This document shows positions 1-9,249 of a stretch of 64,000 nt of DNA, piece after piece. Below the pieces are notes generated by a model, which was not told the DNA's origin, ran no database searches, and worked only from the letters and a program-made list of their open reading frames with translations. Position 1 is the stretch's first letter, and each line of letters starts with the position of its first letter. Source of the stretch: Chitinophaga filiformis (GTDB lineage: Bacteria > Bacteroidota > Bacteroidia > Chitinophagales > Chitinophagaceae); NCBI RefSeq assembly GCF_900102545.1, contig NZ_FNBN01000001.1, positions 1,132,221 to 1,196,220 of the forward strand. The letters are read 5' to 3'. The position numbers and the translations under genes were made by a program.

Positions 1-26
1 CAACGTTAGGGATATTGTATGTGATA

Positions 27-872
27 TTAGATTGCTTTTAAACTTAGATCAAGACTTACTGCGTGATGAATCACGGCTCCTACAGAGACATAATCAACAC
101 CTGTCTTCGCATATTCCTCCAGTGTGCCCAGATTGATACCACCAGACGCTTCGGTTTCATACCTCCCATCTATCAGGGCCAGTGCTTCGCTGATCTGTGC
201 AGGAGAAAAGTTGTCCAGCATGATCCGATGCACCTGTCCCACTGCCAGTACCTCTTTCACGTCTTCCAGGTTACGGGTTTCCACTTCTATTTGTAAGGGC
301 AGTTGTTTGCTTTGCAGGTAAGCGACTGTTTTGTTGACAGCTGCGGTAATGCCACCAGAGAAATCAATGTGATTGTCTTTCAGCATCACCATGTCATAGA
401 GACCCATACGGTGATTTACACCTCCGCCTATCCGTACCGCTTCTTTTTCCAGCAACCGGAAATTCGGTGTGGTCTTGCGGGTATCGAGCAGACGGGTATG
501 ATATCCTTTCAGTATATCCACGTACTGACGTGTCAGCGTGGCGATACCACTCATTCTCTGCATACAGTTCAGTACAAGGCGTTCTCCCATCAGCAGGGTG
601 TGTACAGCAGCTTCCACTTCAAATGCAACTTCGCCCGCTTTCATACTATCTCCATCCTTTTTGAATGGCTTGAAAACGGATGATGCGTCCAGTAGCCTGA
701 AAATAGCCTCCGCTACTTCCATTCCTGCCAGTACTCCGTCTTCTTTGATCTTCAGTCTGGCCCCGCCTCTTGCATCTGCGGGAATGCATGCTAAAGTGGA
801 GTGATCGCCATTTCCTATATCTTCGGCCAATGCGCTGCGAATAAGATCTGTAAATGCTGGTTCCTGTAACAT
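27..872 (-). CDS. nadC: Quinolinate phosphoribosyltransferase (decarboxylating)
   Basis: Makes nicotinate mononucleotide from quinolinate and PRPP in de novo NAD synthesis, in the cytoplasm. The 281-residue product has family length. Visible signatures are EDIGNGDHST near residue 18, the substrate-binding stretch LDTRKTTPNFR at 129-139, and GGGVNHR followed by MLKDNHI at 149-169, with the C-terminal SGGI/SVG phosphate-binding loops of the alpha/beta barrel. The reading frame extends 15 codons further upstream, but the start at 872 (MLQEPAFTD) matches family N termini. A near-consensus TACTTTCG box lies about 20 bases upstream. No other NAD gene is in the window. Confidence 0.95.
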   Translation of the reverse strand: MLQEPAFTDLIRSALAEDIGNGDHSTLACIPADARGGARLKIKEDGVLAGMEVAEAIFRLLDASSVFKPFKKDGDSMKAGEVAFEVEAAVHTLLMGERLVLNCMQRMSGIATLTRQYVDILKGYHTRLLDTRKTTPNFRLLEKEAVRIGGGVNHRMGLYDMVMLKDNHIDFSGGITAAVNKTVAYLQSKQLPLQIEVETRNLEDVKEVLAVGQVHRIMLDNFSPAQISEALALIDGRYETEASGGINLGTLEEYAKTGVDYVSVGAVIHHAVSLDLSLKAI

Positions 873-941
873 ACTATCGGTTTGAAAGAACGAAAGTAAG
901 TGAATTTCAGAAAGCACACCCGAACAGACTTTCTGTAATAT

Positions 942-968
942 AAAAAAGTCCGGGCCAGGCCGGACTTT
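942..968 (-). terminator. Intrinsic terminator after the DUF4783 gene
   Basis: A 9-bp stem (AAAGTCCGG/CCGGACTTT) with a GC-rich loop is followed on the minus strand by six T. It lies 25 bases past the DUF4783 stop and separates that gene from nadC. Confidence 0.8.
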
Positions 969-992
969 CCACTATCAATCTTAACAATACTT

Positions 993-1412
993 TTATTTAT
1001 TCTCGAAGCGCAATTCATTCAGCACCATTGAGCCACCCTTCTTCTGCAGGAAGAACGATGTACGGTAAGCACCTCCGGTGGTACCCACGTTTGCTATCCC
1101 CACTCTTGAACCACCTGCACTTTCCACCTGGTGGATCAGTTCAAATGATTTCACCTGATTTTTTGAGAAGAAATCTTTCAGGATAATTTCTGCCTGTGCT
1201 TTGCTGTAGGAATTGGATTTACCAGCCATGCTGATTTCTACTGTGTTGTCGAGGTAACGGGATAGTGCGCTCGCATCGCCTTGTTTAATAGCACTCACTA
1301 CATCTTCGAAAGGGCCTGCTGCAGTAGATTGTAAGGTAGCGGCTGACAGTGTAAATGCAGTGATAATGACGCCAAACAACACAACTCCAAGCACATACAT
1401 TAACTTTTTCAT
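993..1412 (-). CDS. DUF4783 family secreted protein
   Basis: A 139-residue protein with an N-terminal signal peptide (MKKLMYVLGVVLFGVIITAF) and a single domain of the NTF2-like alpha+beta type typical of DUF4783. The phrase AIKQGDASALSRYLDNTVE and the strand near SNSYSKAQAEIILKDFF resemble that family. Function is unknown; NTF2-like folds often bind small ligands, which is inference here. The frame opens 12 codons earlier, but the start at 1412 places the lysines directly before the signal core. It is followed by its own terminator, so it is probably monocistronic. Confidence 0.8.
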   Translation of the reverse strand: MKKLMYVLGVVLFGVIITAFTLSAATLQSTAAGPFEDVVSAIKQGDASALSRYLDNTVEISMAGKSNSYSKAQAEIILKDFFSKNQVKSFELIHQVESAGGSRVGIANVGTTGGAYRTSFFLQKKGGSMVLNELRFENK

Positions 1413-1625
1413 CGTCAGTATTTTATTAAGTAGTAAAGTTTTCATCATTATAAGTGAAATGGGCTAAAACTATGCCAATTTGCAGGAGAGCTTTTAAAAT
1501 ACAATTATCGTTGTATTGTACAGTGATTAATTAATGCGAATATATTAATATATATTTTTAGAATAAAACCTAACTGCAATAAAGTTCTTTCACTGCTGTA
1601 TTATTTTTGGTGTCATTTCAATAAG

Positions 1626-1660
1626 TTTGATGCCGTATTCACGGATGCTTCATAACTTTA
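1626..1660 (+). promoter_or_regulatory. Candidate promoter of gpmI
   Basis: TTTG at 1626-1629 and TAACTTTA at 1653-1660 resemble the Bacteroidota -33 TTG and -7 TAnnTTTG elements, with a 23-base spacer, leaving a leader of roughly 30 bases. A perfect TATTTTTG also occurs at 1602-1609. Confidence 0.35.
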
Positions 1661-1696
1661 GCCTCCTTTTAGAACAAGAAAACTACAACCGGAAAT

Positions 1697-3220
1697 ATGG
1701 AAAAGAAAAGAGCCATTCTCGTTATCATGGATGGATGGGGACAGGGACAAGTTCCTGCCGCTGACGCTATAGCGCATGCCAAGACGCCTTTTGTAAGCAG
1801 TCTGTATTCTAAGTATCCGCACAGTACCCTCGTTACATGCGGCGAAGAAGTAGGTTTGCCGGAAGGCCAGATGGGTAACTCCGAAGTAGGTCACCTGAAC
1901 CTCGGTGCAGGACGTATCGTATACCAGGAACTGCAACGTATCAATGTAGCTATCCGCACCGGCGAACTGGCTGCCAACAGCGTATTGCAGGAAACCTTCA
2001 ATTATGCAAAGGAAAATGACAAAGCGCTCCACCTGATGGGCCTTGTCAGCGATGGCGGTGTACACTCGCACATCAATCACCTGAAAGCTCTGACACAAAT
2101 AGCTAAAGATAAAGGACTGACCAAGGTATTCATTCACGCTTTCACTGACGGCCGTGATACCGATCCTAAAGGTGGTCTGGGTTATATGGAAGACCTGGTA
2201 GCTCACCTGCAGAAAACTACCGGTCAGGTAGCCAGCATTACCGGCCGCTACTACGCTATGGACCGCGATAAACGCTGGGAACGCGTAAAACTGGCCTACG
2301 ATGCATTGGTACACGGTACCGGCACCCCTACCCAAGATGTAATTACCGCTATCAAAACTTCCTACGCTGAAGGCGTTACCGATGAATTCATCAAGCCTAT
2401 CGTAGTAACAGACGCACAGCACAAACCAATCACCACTATTCAGCCAGGCGATGCAGTACTCTGCTTCAACTTCCGTACCGACCGCTGTCGCGAGATTACG
2501 CAGGTGCTCACCCAGCAGTCCTTCCCTGACTTCGGTATGGAGCCACTCGCACTGCATTATACAACCATGACTGAATATGACAAGACCTACAAAGGTGTTC
2601 ATGTAATATTCGAAAACGATAATCTGCAGAATACACTGGGTGAAGTACTGGAAGCCAACGACCGTACCCAGATCCGTATTGCAGAAACAGAGAAATATCC
2701 GCACGTGTCCTTCTTCTTCTCCGGCGGACGCGAAAAAGAATTCAAAGGTGAACGCCGTCTTATCGTAGCTTCTCCTAAAGTAGCTACCTACGACCTGCAA
2801 CCAGAGATGAGTGCTTACGAGGTGACCGATACCATCGTTCCGGAAATAGAAAAGAAATCTGCTGACTTCATCTGCCTCAACTTCGCGAATGCTGACATGG
2901 TAGGTCATACCGGTATCTGGGAAGCGGCTATCAAAGCAGTAGAAACAGTAGATGCCTGTGTAAACAAAGTAGTAACTGCGGCCCTGGCAAATGGCTATAC
3001 CGTATTCCTGACTGCTGACCACGGTAATGCTGATTTCATGATTAATAATGATGGCACACCGAATACAGCGCATACCACTAACCTGGTACCTTATTTTGTG
3101 ATCAGTAATGATTTTAAAGGCGCGTTAAAACCAGGTAAACTGGGCGACGTAGCTCCTACCATCCTTACGCTGATGGGCCTTCCTATTCCGAGGGAAATGA
3201 CCGGCAACGTACTGATCTAA
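1697..3220 (+). CDS. gpmI: 2,3-bisphosphoglycerate-independent phosphoglycerate mutase
   Basis: Interconverts 3- and 2-phosphoglycerate in glycolysis and gluconeogenesis; a di-manganese enzyme of the alkaline phosphatase superfamily. The 507-residue length is typical. MDGWG at residues 11-15 carries the first metal aspartate, and MGNSEVGHLNLGAGR contains the phosphoserine nucleophile Ser62. Later metal motifs are FANADMVGHTG and LTADHGNAD near the C terminus. It has its own promoter-like sequence and a strong terminator, and looks monocistronic. A long antisense frame overlaps it (1658-3073) but has no family resemblance. Confidence 0.97.
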   Translation: MEKKRAILVIMDGWGQGQVPAADAIAHAKTPFVSSLYSKYPHSTLVTCGEEVGLPEGQMGNSEVGHLNLGAGRIVYQELQRINVAIRTGELAANSVLQETFNYAKENDKALHLMGLVSDGGVHSHINHLKALTQIAKDKGLTKVFIHAFTDGRDTDPKGGLGYMEDLVAHLQKTTGQVASITGRYYAMDRDKRWERVKLAYDALVHGTGTPTQDVITAIKTSYAEGVTDEFIKPIVVTDAQHKPITTIQPGDAVLCFNFRTDRCREITQVLTQQSFPDFGMEPLALHYTTMTEYDKTYKGVHVIFENDNLQNTLGEVLEANDRTQIRIAETEKYPHVSFFFSGGREKEFKGERRLIVASPKVATYDLQPEMSAYEVTDTIVPEIEKKSADFICLNFANADMVGHTGIWEAAIKAVETVDACVNKVVTAALANGYTVFLTADHGNADFMINNDGTPNTAHTTNLVPYFVISNDFKGALKPGKLGDVAPTILTLMGLPIPREMTGNVLI

Positions 3221-3240
3221 GTATTCTATAAACACTTTTT

Positions 3241-3271
3241 GAAAGCTGTCCGCCTACGGTGGACAGCTTTC
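3241..3271 (+). terminator. Terminator after gpmI
   Basis: An 11-bp perfect stem (GAAAGCTGTCC/GGACAGCTTTC) that can extend inward by three more pairs begins 20 bases after the gpmI stop and is followed by TTATTTTAT. A T/A-rich flank on both sides means it could work in both directions. Confidence 0.85.
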
Positions 3272-3362
3272 TTATTTTATATTATTTCTCTGCTGTAACT
3301 ATTCACCGAGATAATACGTTTTACGTTTTTTAGTGCTCTCGACAGATTTGCTCATGCATCAG

Positions 3363-3394
3363 ATGCGCCGTCTTTACGGCGCATTAACTTTTTT
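3363..3394 (+). terminator. Second, orphan terminator-like hairpin
   Basis: A 9-bp stem (ATGCGCCGT/ACGGCGCAT, loop CTTT) is followed by TAAC and six T. It lies about 90 bases beyond the gpmI terminator with no gene between them, so it may end a short RNA or act as a back-up terminator. Confidence 0.65.
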
Positions 3395-3445
3395 ATAGTA
3401 TTTGCTTTCCAATATCATATACACGCAGCTTTAAACGTTCTTCCC

Positions 3446-3453
3446 TAAATTTG
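3446..3453 (+). promoter_or_regulatory. -7 box immediately before the lipoprotein start
   Basis: TAAATTTG is a perfect TAnnTTTG box only four bases before the ATG at 3458. If used, transcription would begin at or next to the start codon, giving a leaderless mRNA. No clear -33 TTG is seen. Confidence 0.4.
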
Positions 3454-3457
3454 CAGG

Positions 3458-4030
3458 ATGGATCATCGTTTTTCATGGACATTGGTGGCTGTTGTTGTGC
3501 TAACCGTTTCCTGTGGTACCAGAGATAGTGCCAGACAGGGTAAAGGGCCTACATACAGGGATCTAAAAGGTTATTTTCAGGGAGAGTTGAATAGTATAGA
3601 GACACATAAGCCTGCCTTACAGAAGACCATCGTCATGAACGGCCAACGGGATAGTCTGACCATCGATTCTCCGGATTCGGCACAATTACAACATCTCCTG
3701 GCCCCCTTTCTGGAAGTTGACCTGAACAAACCATCCCTGCAGGGAGCATACGATACCATTCTGCTGGCAGATCAGTTTACCGGTACACATTCTCTCATGT
3801 ACAAGGCCAGAAATACGGCCACCGTACCCCAGGAAGTGATCATGGATATTGACAACCAGCAACATATCACGAATGTGCAGATGAATAAGCACGTAGCAAA
3901 CCTGGTATACGAATACCAGCAAAACCTGGTGTACCAGCATAACAAACATATCCGCATTGTGACCTGGCAGAAAATCGCATTTTTGCCCGCCAGGGAACTG
4001 GATGTGAAGGTTCTGCTCAGACACCCCTAA
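3458..4030 (+). CDS. Putative lipoprotein of unknown function
   Basis: A 190-residue protein with a signal sequence ending in a lipobox-like VSC near residue 19, so probably a membrane-anchored lipoprotein. I do not recognise the family. The mature part has an acidic and polar first half and a C-terminal region rich in Tyr, Gln and Asn, then an RIVTWQKIAFLPARELDV segment. The start follows a TAAATTTG box by four bases. uvrC begins 17 bases after the stop, so the two are likely cotranscribed, although no functional link is evident. Confidence 0.7.
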   Translation: MDHRFSWTLVAVVVLTVSCGTRDSARQGKGPTYRDLKGYFQGELNSIETHKPALQKTIVMNGQRDSLTIDSPDSAQLQHLLAPFLEVDLNKPSLQGAYDTILLADQFTGTHSLMYKARNTATVPQEVIMDIDNQQHITNVQMNKHVANLVYEYQQNLVYQHNKHIRIVTWQKIAFLPARELDVKVLLRHP

Positions 4031-4047
4031 CAGATCTTCTTTAGAAC

Positions 4048-5883
4048 ATGACAGCAGCGGAGTTTCAACAGATATCACATACAATACCCCTTCAGCCTGG
4101 CATTTATAAATATTACAGCGAAGCCGGTGAACTGCTTTACGTGGGAAAAGCCAAAAGCCTGCGCAAAAGGGTGAGCTCATATTTTGTAAAGAATCACGAT
4201 AACTATAAAACACGCCGGCTGGTAGAAACAATCCACCACATTGAATTTACCATCGTCGGCTCTGAACAGGATGCCTTCCTCCTGGAAAACTCACTGATCA
4301 AACAGTTCCAGCCGAAGTTCAATATTAACCTGAAGGATGACAAAACCTATCCTTACATCGTTATAAAACATGAATCATACCCCCGTGTGTTCCTGACCCG
4401 CAATGTGATTAAAGACGGTTCAGAATACCTGGGACCTTTCACTTCTGTAGGCCGCGTGCGTGAACTGCTGGAGGTGATCCGTTACAACATTCCTCTACGC
4501 ACCTGCAACCTGAACCTCTCTCCGCAAAACGTTAATAAAGGGAAATACAAAGTATGCCTCGAGTATCATCTCGGCAACTGTAAAGGCCCCTGTGAAGGAT
4601 TGCAGACCGAGGAAGATTACAGGGAGGGATTACAGCAGGTAAAGAACATCCTCCGGGGAAATCTCAGCCCTGTTTTACAAATGTTCCGTACCCAGATGCA
4701 GGAACATGCCATGAACATGGAATTTGAGAAAGCAGAGATAGTCAGAAAGAAAATAGAAAGTCTGCAGGCATACCAGGCCAAATCAACCATCGTAAATGCC
4801 CGGATAGGCAATGTGGACGTATTCTCAATCATCAGCGAAGGCAACTACGCCTATGTAAATTACCTGCGTGTACTGAATGGTACTATTGCAGATACTAAAA
4901 CGGTAACCCTGGAGAAAAAACTGGAAGAGGATGACACCGAAGTACTGACCTATGCTGTCAGCTACCTCCGCGACGCTTTCCAGAGCCTGACCAGGGAGAT
5001 CATTGTACCCATTGAAATAGAATACCCGGAAGAACATATTACCGTATCGGTACCAAAAGCAGGCGATAAAAAGAAACTCCTGGAACTCTCTGAAAAGAAC
5101 GTCAACTATTTCAAAGAGGAGCTGTACCGTAAAAAGATCCTGCACCTGGAAGGCAAGAGCGATATGGAAAGAAAGAAGGTGCTGTATCAGTTACAGGCCG
5201 ATCTCGAACTACAGGAACTTCCCCTGCATATTGAGTGTTTCGATAACTCCAATTTCCAGGGAAGCTACCCGGTATCTGCCTGCGTGGTGTTCAAAGACGG
5301 AGTTGCGTCCAAGAAAGATTACCGGCACTTCAATATCAAGACGGTACAGGGTATCAACGACTTTGCCTCCATGAAGGAAGTGGTATACCGCCGTTACAGC
5401 CGTTTGCTGGCAGAACAGCAACCATTGCCGCAGCTGGTGATCATAGATGGAGGTAAAGGTCAGCTTGGATCAGCAATGGAAAGTATACGCGAGCTGGACC
5501 TCATTGGAAGTATGACAGTAGTAGGCCTGGCTAAGAATGAAGAGGAGATCTTTTTCCCGGGCGATAAAGACAGTATCAAACTGCCTTATGATAGTGAAAG
5601 CCTGAAACTTATCCGCCGGGTACGTGACGAGGTACACCGTTTCGGTATCACTTTCCACCGTCAGAAGCGCAGTAAAGGCACCTTTAAGAACGAACTGGAA
5701 GGTATCAAGGGAATAGGAGAGAATACAGCCACCCAGCTCCTGAAAACCTTCCGTTCCGTTGCGAAAATAAAACTCCTTTCAGAGGATGATCTGGTAAAAG
5801 AAATAGGCGCCGCCAAAGCAAGGCTGGTCTATGCCCATTTCCATCCGGCTACCGGCGAAACAGATGCATCCGCAACATCATAA
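4048..5883 (+). CDS. uvrC: Excinuclease ABC subunit C
   Basis: Makes the dual incisions around bulky DNA lesions in nucleotide excision repair after UvrAB loads. The 611 residues show the usual order: an N-terminal GIY-YIG nuclease (PGIYKYY at 17-23, LLYVGKAKSLRKR at 29-41), a Cys cluster around CLEYHLGNCKGPC, a UVR domain (EFEKAEIVRKKIESLQ), the RNase H-like nuclease with IECFDNSNFQG and VIIDGGKGQL, and C-terminal helix-hairpin-helix motifs (LEGIKGIGENTATQLL). The last residues (DASATS) look disordered. It is in a short operon with the preceding lipoprotein gene; no terminator is visible before the convergent DinB gene. Confidence 0.97.
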   Translation: MTAAEFQQISHTIPLQPGIYKYYSEAGELLYVGKAKSLRKRVSSYFVKNHDNYKTRRLVETIHHIEFTIVGSEQDAFLLENSLIKQFQPKFNINLKDDKTYPYIVIKHESYPRVFLTRNVIKDGSEYLGPFTSVGRVRELLEVIRYNIPLRTCNLNLSPQNVNKGKYKVCLEYHLGNCKGPCEGLQTEEDYREGLQQVKNILRGNLSPVLQMFRTQMQEHAMNMEFEKAEIVRKKIESLQAYQAKSTIVNARIGNVDVFSIISEGNYAYVNYLRVLNGTIADTKTVTLEKKLEEDDTEVLTYAVSYLRDAFQSLTREIIVPIEIEYPEEHITVSVPKAGDKKKLLELSEKNVNYFKEELYRKKILHLEGKSDMERKKVLYQLQADLELQELPLHIECFDNSNFQGSYPVSACVVFKDGVASKKDYRHFNIKTVQGINDFASMKEVVYRRYSRLLAEQQPLPQLVIIDGGKGQLGSAMESIRELDLIGSMTVVGLAKNEEEIFFPGDKDSIKLPYDSESLKLIRRVRDEVHRFGITFHRQKRSKGTFKNELEGIKGIGENTATQLLKTFRSVAKIKLLSEDDLVKEIGAAKARLVYAHFHPATGETDASATS

Positions 5884-5919
5884 ATAACATTATTGCCAGT
5901 CTGTATTATCAGCCAGAGA

Positions 5920-6489
5920 TTATGCCATGGCTCGTAAGGCCTGAGCCATATGGCGGCGTTCGTGTGCGAGCACAAAACGAAAGGTATCTCCCAATGAAAA
6001 CTTCAGCCAGTTACCCAAAGTGGTGGCTATCTTTAGCCTTTGCAAGTTGACATATTGTGCCTGGTCAAGCAGGGCTTTGGTTTTCTGCTGCCATTCAATA
6101 AACTCCGATACTACTTTTCCCGCATCCAGATCCGACATAGGGCGATAGGCCTTAGGCGCCTGCATTTTCATACCCGGCTGCCCATCTGTTTTAGGCTCCA
6201 TCATCTTCGTGAAATAGTTTCCGAGCCATCCGCTTTTAAAGGTGGCCGTTGGAGGAAGACTGCTGGTTAAGGCAGCCTGGATAGCCTTTTCCATAGCAGG
6301 TACATAAAAACGGGAATAGGCATTCAGGTGATCCAGGCATTGGGCCACACTCCATTTTTCGGGAGCTGGTTGTCTTAGGAGGATCTCTTTGGGAGTGTTT
6401 ACAAATTGTTCGTTGGCAGTTTTCAGCAGATCTTCAATCTGCAGGTGAAGTTCTTTCAATAGAACAGGGGTCTCAAATTTCGCGGACAT
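5920..6489 (-). CDS. DinB-like superfamily protein
   Basis: A 189-residue four-helix-bundle protein of the DinB/YfiT group, often metal-dependent thiol transferases or hydrolases of unknown substrate. The three-histidine metal triad is visible: His54 in QCLDHLNAYSRFY and His176/His180 in HERRHMAQAL. EKWSVAQCLDHL is a hallmark of the group. The frame opens eight codons upstream, but the start at 6489 fits relatives better. It converges on uvrC with 36 bases between stops. Its promoter region also holds the gldN terminator. Confidence 0.85.
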   Translation of the reverse strand: MSAKFETPVLLKELHLQIEDLLKTANEQFVNTPKEILLRQPAPEKWSVAQCLDHLNAYSRFYVPAMEKAIQAALTSSLPPTATFKSGWLGNYFTKMMEPKTDGQPGMKMQAPKAYRPMSDLDAGKVVSEFIEWQQKTKALLDQAQYVNLQRLKIATTLGNWLKFSLGDTFRFVLAHERRHMAQALRAMA

Positions 6490-6538
6490 ATACAGGTGAT
6501 TGATTGCCCACAAATGTAGCAGGGAAAAGGGAAAAACA

Positions 6539-6567
6539 AAAGGGAGCCTGTTAAACAGACTCCCTTT
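6539..6567 (-). terminator. Terminator after gldN
   Basis: AAAGGGAG pairs with CTCCCTTT and an inner CTG/CAG continues the stem; on the minus strand it is followed by TTTGTTTTTCC. It closes the gldKLMN operon 25 bases past the gldN stop. Confidence 0.8.
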
Positions 6568-6591
6568 CAGTTTCTTTATACTGCGAGCAGA

Positions 6592-7644
6592 TTAATACTG
6601 CCACATATCCTGTTCTTTATTAAAGATTCTATCCTTAACCGCCTGACCTTCCAGGAGGCGCATGGTACCATCTTTAATGTAATCTTTGATCTCGCGGTTG
6701 TAAGTGTTGTTTTCCTTGATCACAAAGCTCGAGAAGAAACGCATTTCGAAAAGGTCTTCCCAACTGATGGTAGCCGCATCGTTGTTCTGATTGTATACAT
6801 CGTATTTGGCCAGGATAGGACGCAAATCGGGATAATATAGCCAGAACAGTGGGATAGCCGCACGGAAGGAACCATCTTCGTTCATACGTGATACCATTGG
6901 TGCAATACCGAGGATACGTACTTTCAGCTGAGATGCTTCTTTATCGAACACCCAGATTTCTTTGATCTTGTACTGAACAACAGTACGTGGGTCAAACTCA
7001 TCACGGGTAGTTACCATTTTCTCTTCACCGGTTACAGGATCAATACTACGTACTGTTTTTTCCTCGCCGCTCAGTTTAGTCTGAATATCGGCATAAGGCA
7101 ATACAGTAGTGAACCTGTCGTCGATAGCGCTGAACGCTTCAACTTCCTTGTTCTTTACCGCGTTGAGCAGGATATTAATGAACAGCTGGTTAGTACCCAT
7201 TTCATCCTCAACATTGTACTGGAAAGGAAGGTTCATCTTTTCGCGGGTGTCGATCACCTGCCATACCTTTTTCTCCCAGAATTCGTCATCTGAGCGGATA
7301 TGATCGTAAGCGATGGGCACACGGTCCCTGATAAAGTTCTTTTCAGAAATGCCATCCGTACGCAGGGATTTGCGTGGGGTATCTACTGGGATACCAATAC
7401 CATCCTGGCGAAGGGATGCACCATCTGCTGCTGTAGGAGCTGGTGGCGGTGGTGTGGCAACGCTGTTACCGGTAGCGGGATTTACAACTGAAGCATCCTG
7501 AGTTGGTGCAGCTTGTTCAGCTCCCGGGGTACGACGTGTTGTTCCTCCGCCACGGCGGCGTCCTTGTGCGTTTACCTCGGTTGCCAGTACTACTACCAGC
7601 AGGAGGGAACACCAACCAATTCTGTTAAGGATGACTGCTCGCAT
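6592..7644 (-). CDS. gldN: Gliding motility/type IX secretion protein GldN
   Basis: Periplasmic component that forms rings with the lipoprotein GldK (PorK/PorN in Porphyromonas) around the type IX secretion apparatus. The 350-residue product starts with a signal peptide (cleavage after EVNAQ near residue 27). An Arg/Gly-rich and Pro/Ala-rich low-complexity segment runs to about residue 85, and the GldN domain follows, with the phrases DDEFWEKKVWQVIDTREKMN and LAKYDVYNQNNDA. It is the last gene of gldK-gldL-gldM-gldN, 11 bases after gldM. Confidence 0.96.
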   Translation of the reverse strand: MRAVILNRIGWCSLLLVVVLATEVNAQGRRRGGGTTRRTPGAEQAAPTQDASVVNPATGNSVATPPPPAPTAADGASLRQDGIGIPVDTPRKSLRTDGISEKNFIRDRVPIAYDHIRSDDEFWEKKVWQVIDTREKMNLPFQYNVEDEMGTNQLFINILLNAVKNKEVEAFSAIDDRFTTVLPYADIQTKLSGEEKTVRSIDPVTGEEKMVTTRDEFDPRTVVQYKIKEIWVFDKEASQLKVRILGIAPMVSRMNEDGSFRAAIPLFWLYYPDLRPILAKYDVYNQNNDAATISWEDLFEMRFFSSFVIKENNTYNREIKDYIKDGTMRLLEGQAVKDRIFNKEQDMWQY

Positions 7645-7655
7645 AAAAAATAATA

Positions 7656-9188
7656 TTAGTTAATCTTGAAATTGACGTTAGGCATATCTCTTACCCTTCC
7701 ATCCGGACCTTTTATGCGGATGTTATCGAAGTATACGATATCACCTGCTCTCAGGGCGCGGATCACCGGCATTACGCTGCTTGGGAAGTAAGCGGAGTTT
7801 GCATCAGCTTCTGCGTAGTCTTTACCTTTTGCGTCGATACCGATACGATAGCTAACAACATCGTATTTAACACCTTCGAAAAGGAAGTCTTCCAGGTCGG
7901 CACGTAAACCGCCCTGAACTTTGAACTCAGCAGCCTTCATGAAAGGACCTCTGCTCAAACCCACTTTCATTACCGGGTCAGGAATGTATTTGATACGGAA
8001 TTCTTTAGAACCCAGTGTTTTTACCTTACCATCGATATCACCGCTTACAGTGATCATCGCAGTACCTGGTTTGCTTACTACAACAGCATACTTACCAGCA
8101 CCGGTCTTCGTCATGTTACCGTTGTTGATACCTGCAGATACTTTTTCAGCAGGAACGCCACCGGCAGAGATGGAGATCGGGTTCGACAGACCAATGTACA
8201 ATACGTTCATTTTGTCGGCAGAGATGGAAGTAGTAGAAGCACCTACACTATAAGTTTCGCTGAAAGGCATGTTAATTACCTGGCCACCTGGGTCAGTCAT
8301 CTTAACAGTACCAGAGATGGTTTTTTCACCGATACCGGAAACCACCATTGTATATGTACCCAGACCTTCGCTAGCAGTTACGGAAGAACCGTTCACTACG
8401 ATCTCAGGATTTACAGTGCTGCTATAAGCACCCACTGCTACTGAAGCTGTCAAAGTCTGACCTTCCATCAGGTTCTTTGAGTTCAGGGAAACGAAAGGCT
8501 TGATCTTATCAAAGTGGAAATCTCTTTTACCGATCTGCGCATACAAGTCATCAATGATCAGGGATTCTGAGTTCTTGATGTCATTCTGGAATTTACTCAG
8601 AATGGTTACAGCTGCGATGGTAGGCACCATGTTGAAGTGATAGGAAGTCCAGTCTTTTGCAGGACCATGGCTACCATGTGCTTTACCAATTTCGATATGT
8701 AAAGGCAGCTTTTTTTCAAAGCTTGCTTTATCTTTTGCTTCCACGTAAGTCAACAGTCTGGCACGTAATTCAGTCAGTTTCTTTTCCAGCAAAGGACCCT
8801 GTTTCTGATTCTCCATCACACGGGTAGGAGCATCCAGGTTATCTTTACTTTTCAACTCACCAAATTCGTCACGTCCACCACTCTCTCTAACGATTCTCTC
8901 TTTCAGTGAATCCAGGAAGGTGTACATTTCGGCAGACGCGGCCTTTACCTGTTCTGCTTTCTGCTTGAAAGGACCTGCTTTTGCAGCATCTTCAGTCATT
9001 TTCTGTTCGAAAGCAGCGTAGGTATCGTTATTTTTACCAGTGATCGAAGTATTCGATGTTTCTATTGAGTTGTTTACTATATTAAATGCGTTCAATATCT
9101 CAGCAGAGACGTTCAATGCCAGCATGGCCGTCAAGACCAGGTACATGATATTGATCATCTTTTGCCTGGGATCTTTAGGTAGTGCCAT
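7656..9188 (-). CDS. gldM: Gliding motility/type IX secretion motor protein GldM
   Basis: With GldL it forms the proton-driven inner-membrane motor of type IX secretion and gliding. The 510 residues begin with the conserved MALPKDPRQKMINIMYLVL; one transmembrane helix covers about 12-31. A coiled N-terminal periplasmic domain follows, then beta-rich repeats (D2-D4 in structures), ending in the C-terminal domain that contacts GldKN. Length and domain order fit the family. It lies between gldL and gldN in the canonical order. Confidence 0.97.
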   Translation of the reverse strand: MALPKDPRQKMINIMYLVLTAMLALNVSAEILNAFNIVNNSIETSNTSITGKNNDTYAAFEQKMTEDAAKAGPFKQKAEQVKAASAEMYTFLDSLKERIVRESGGRDEFGELKSKDNLDAPTRVMENQKQGPLLEKKLTELRARLLTYVEAKDKASFEKKLPLHIEIGKAHGSHGPAKDWTSYHFNMVPTIAAVTILSKFQNDIKNSESLIIDDLYAQIGKRDFHFDKIKPFVSLNSKNLMEGQTLTASVAVGAYSSTVNPEIVVNGSSVTASEGLGTYTMVVSGIGEKTISGTVKMTDPGGQVINMPFSETYSVGASTTSISADKMNVLYIGLSNPISISAGGVPAEKVSAGINNGNMTKTGAGKYAVVVSKPGTAMITVSGDIDGKVKTLGSKEFRIKYIPDPVMKVGLSRGPFMKAAEFKVQGGLRADLEDFLFEGVKYDVVSYRIGIDAKGKDYAEADANSAYFPSSVMPVIRALRAGDIVYFDNIRIKGPDGRVRDMPNVNFKIN

Positions 9189-9249
9189 AGTTTGTTCTCA
9201 GGTTTGAATGATTGTCTGTTGTTAATTCAAAAAAACTATTAGCGTTACC

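Noticed and set aside
1658..3073. Long minus-strand frame opposite gpmI
   Set aside because: It is the antisense shadow of a highly conserved gene with biased codon use; the product has no domain and is rich in Phe, Tyr and Cys as expected for such shadows.
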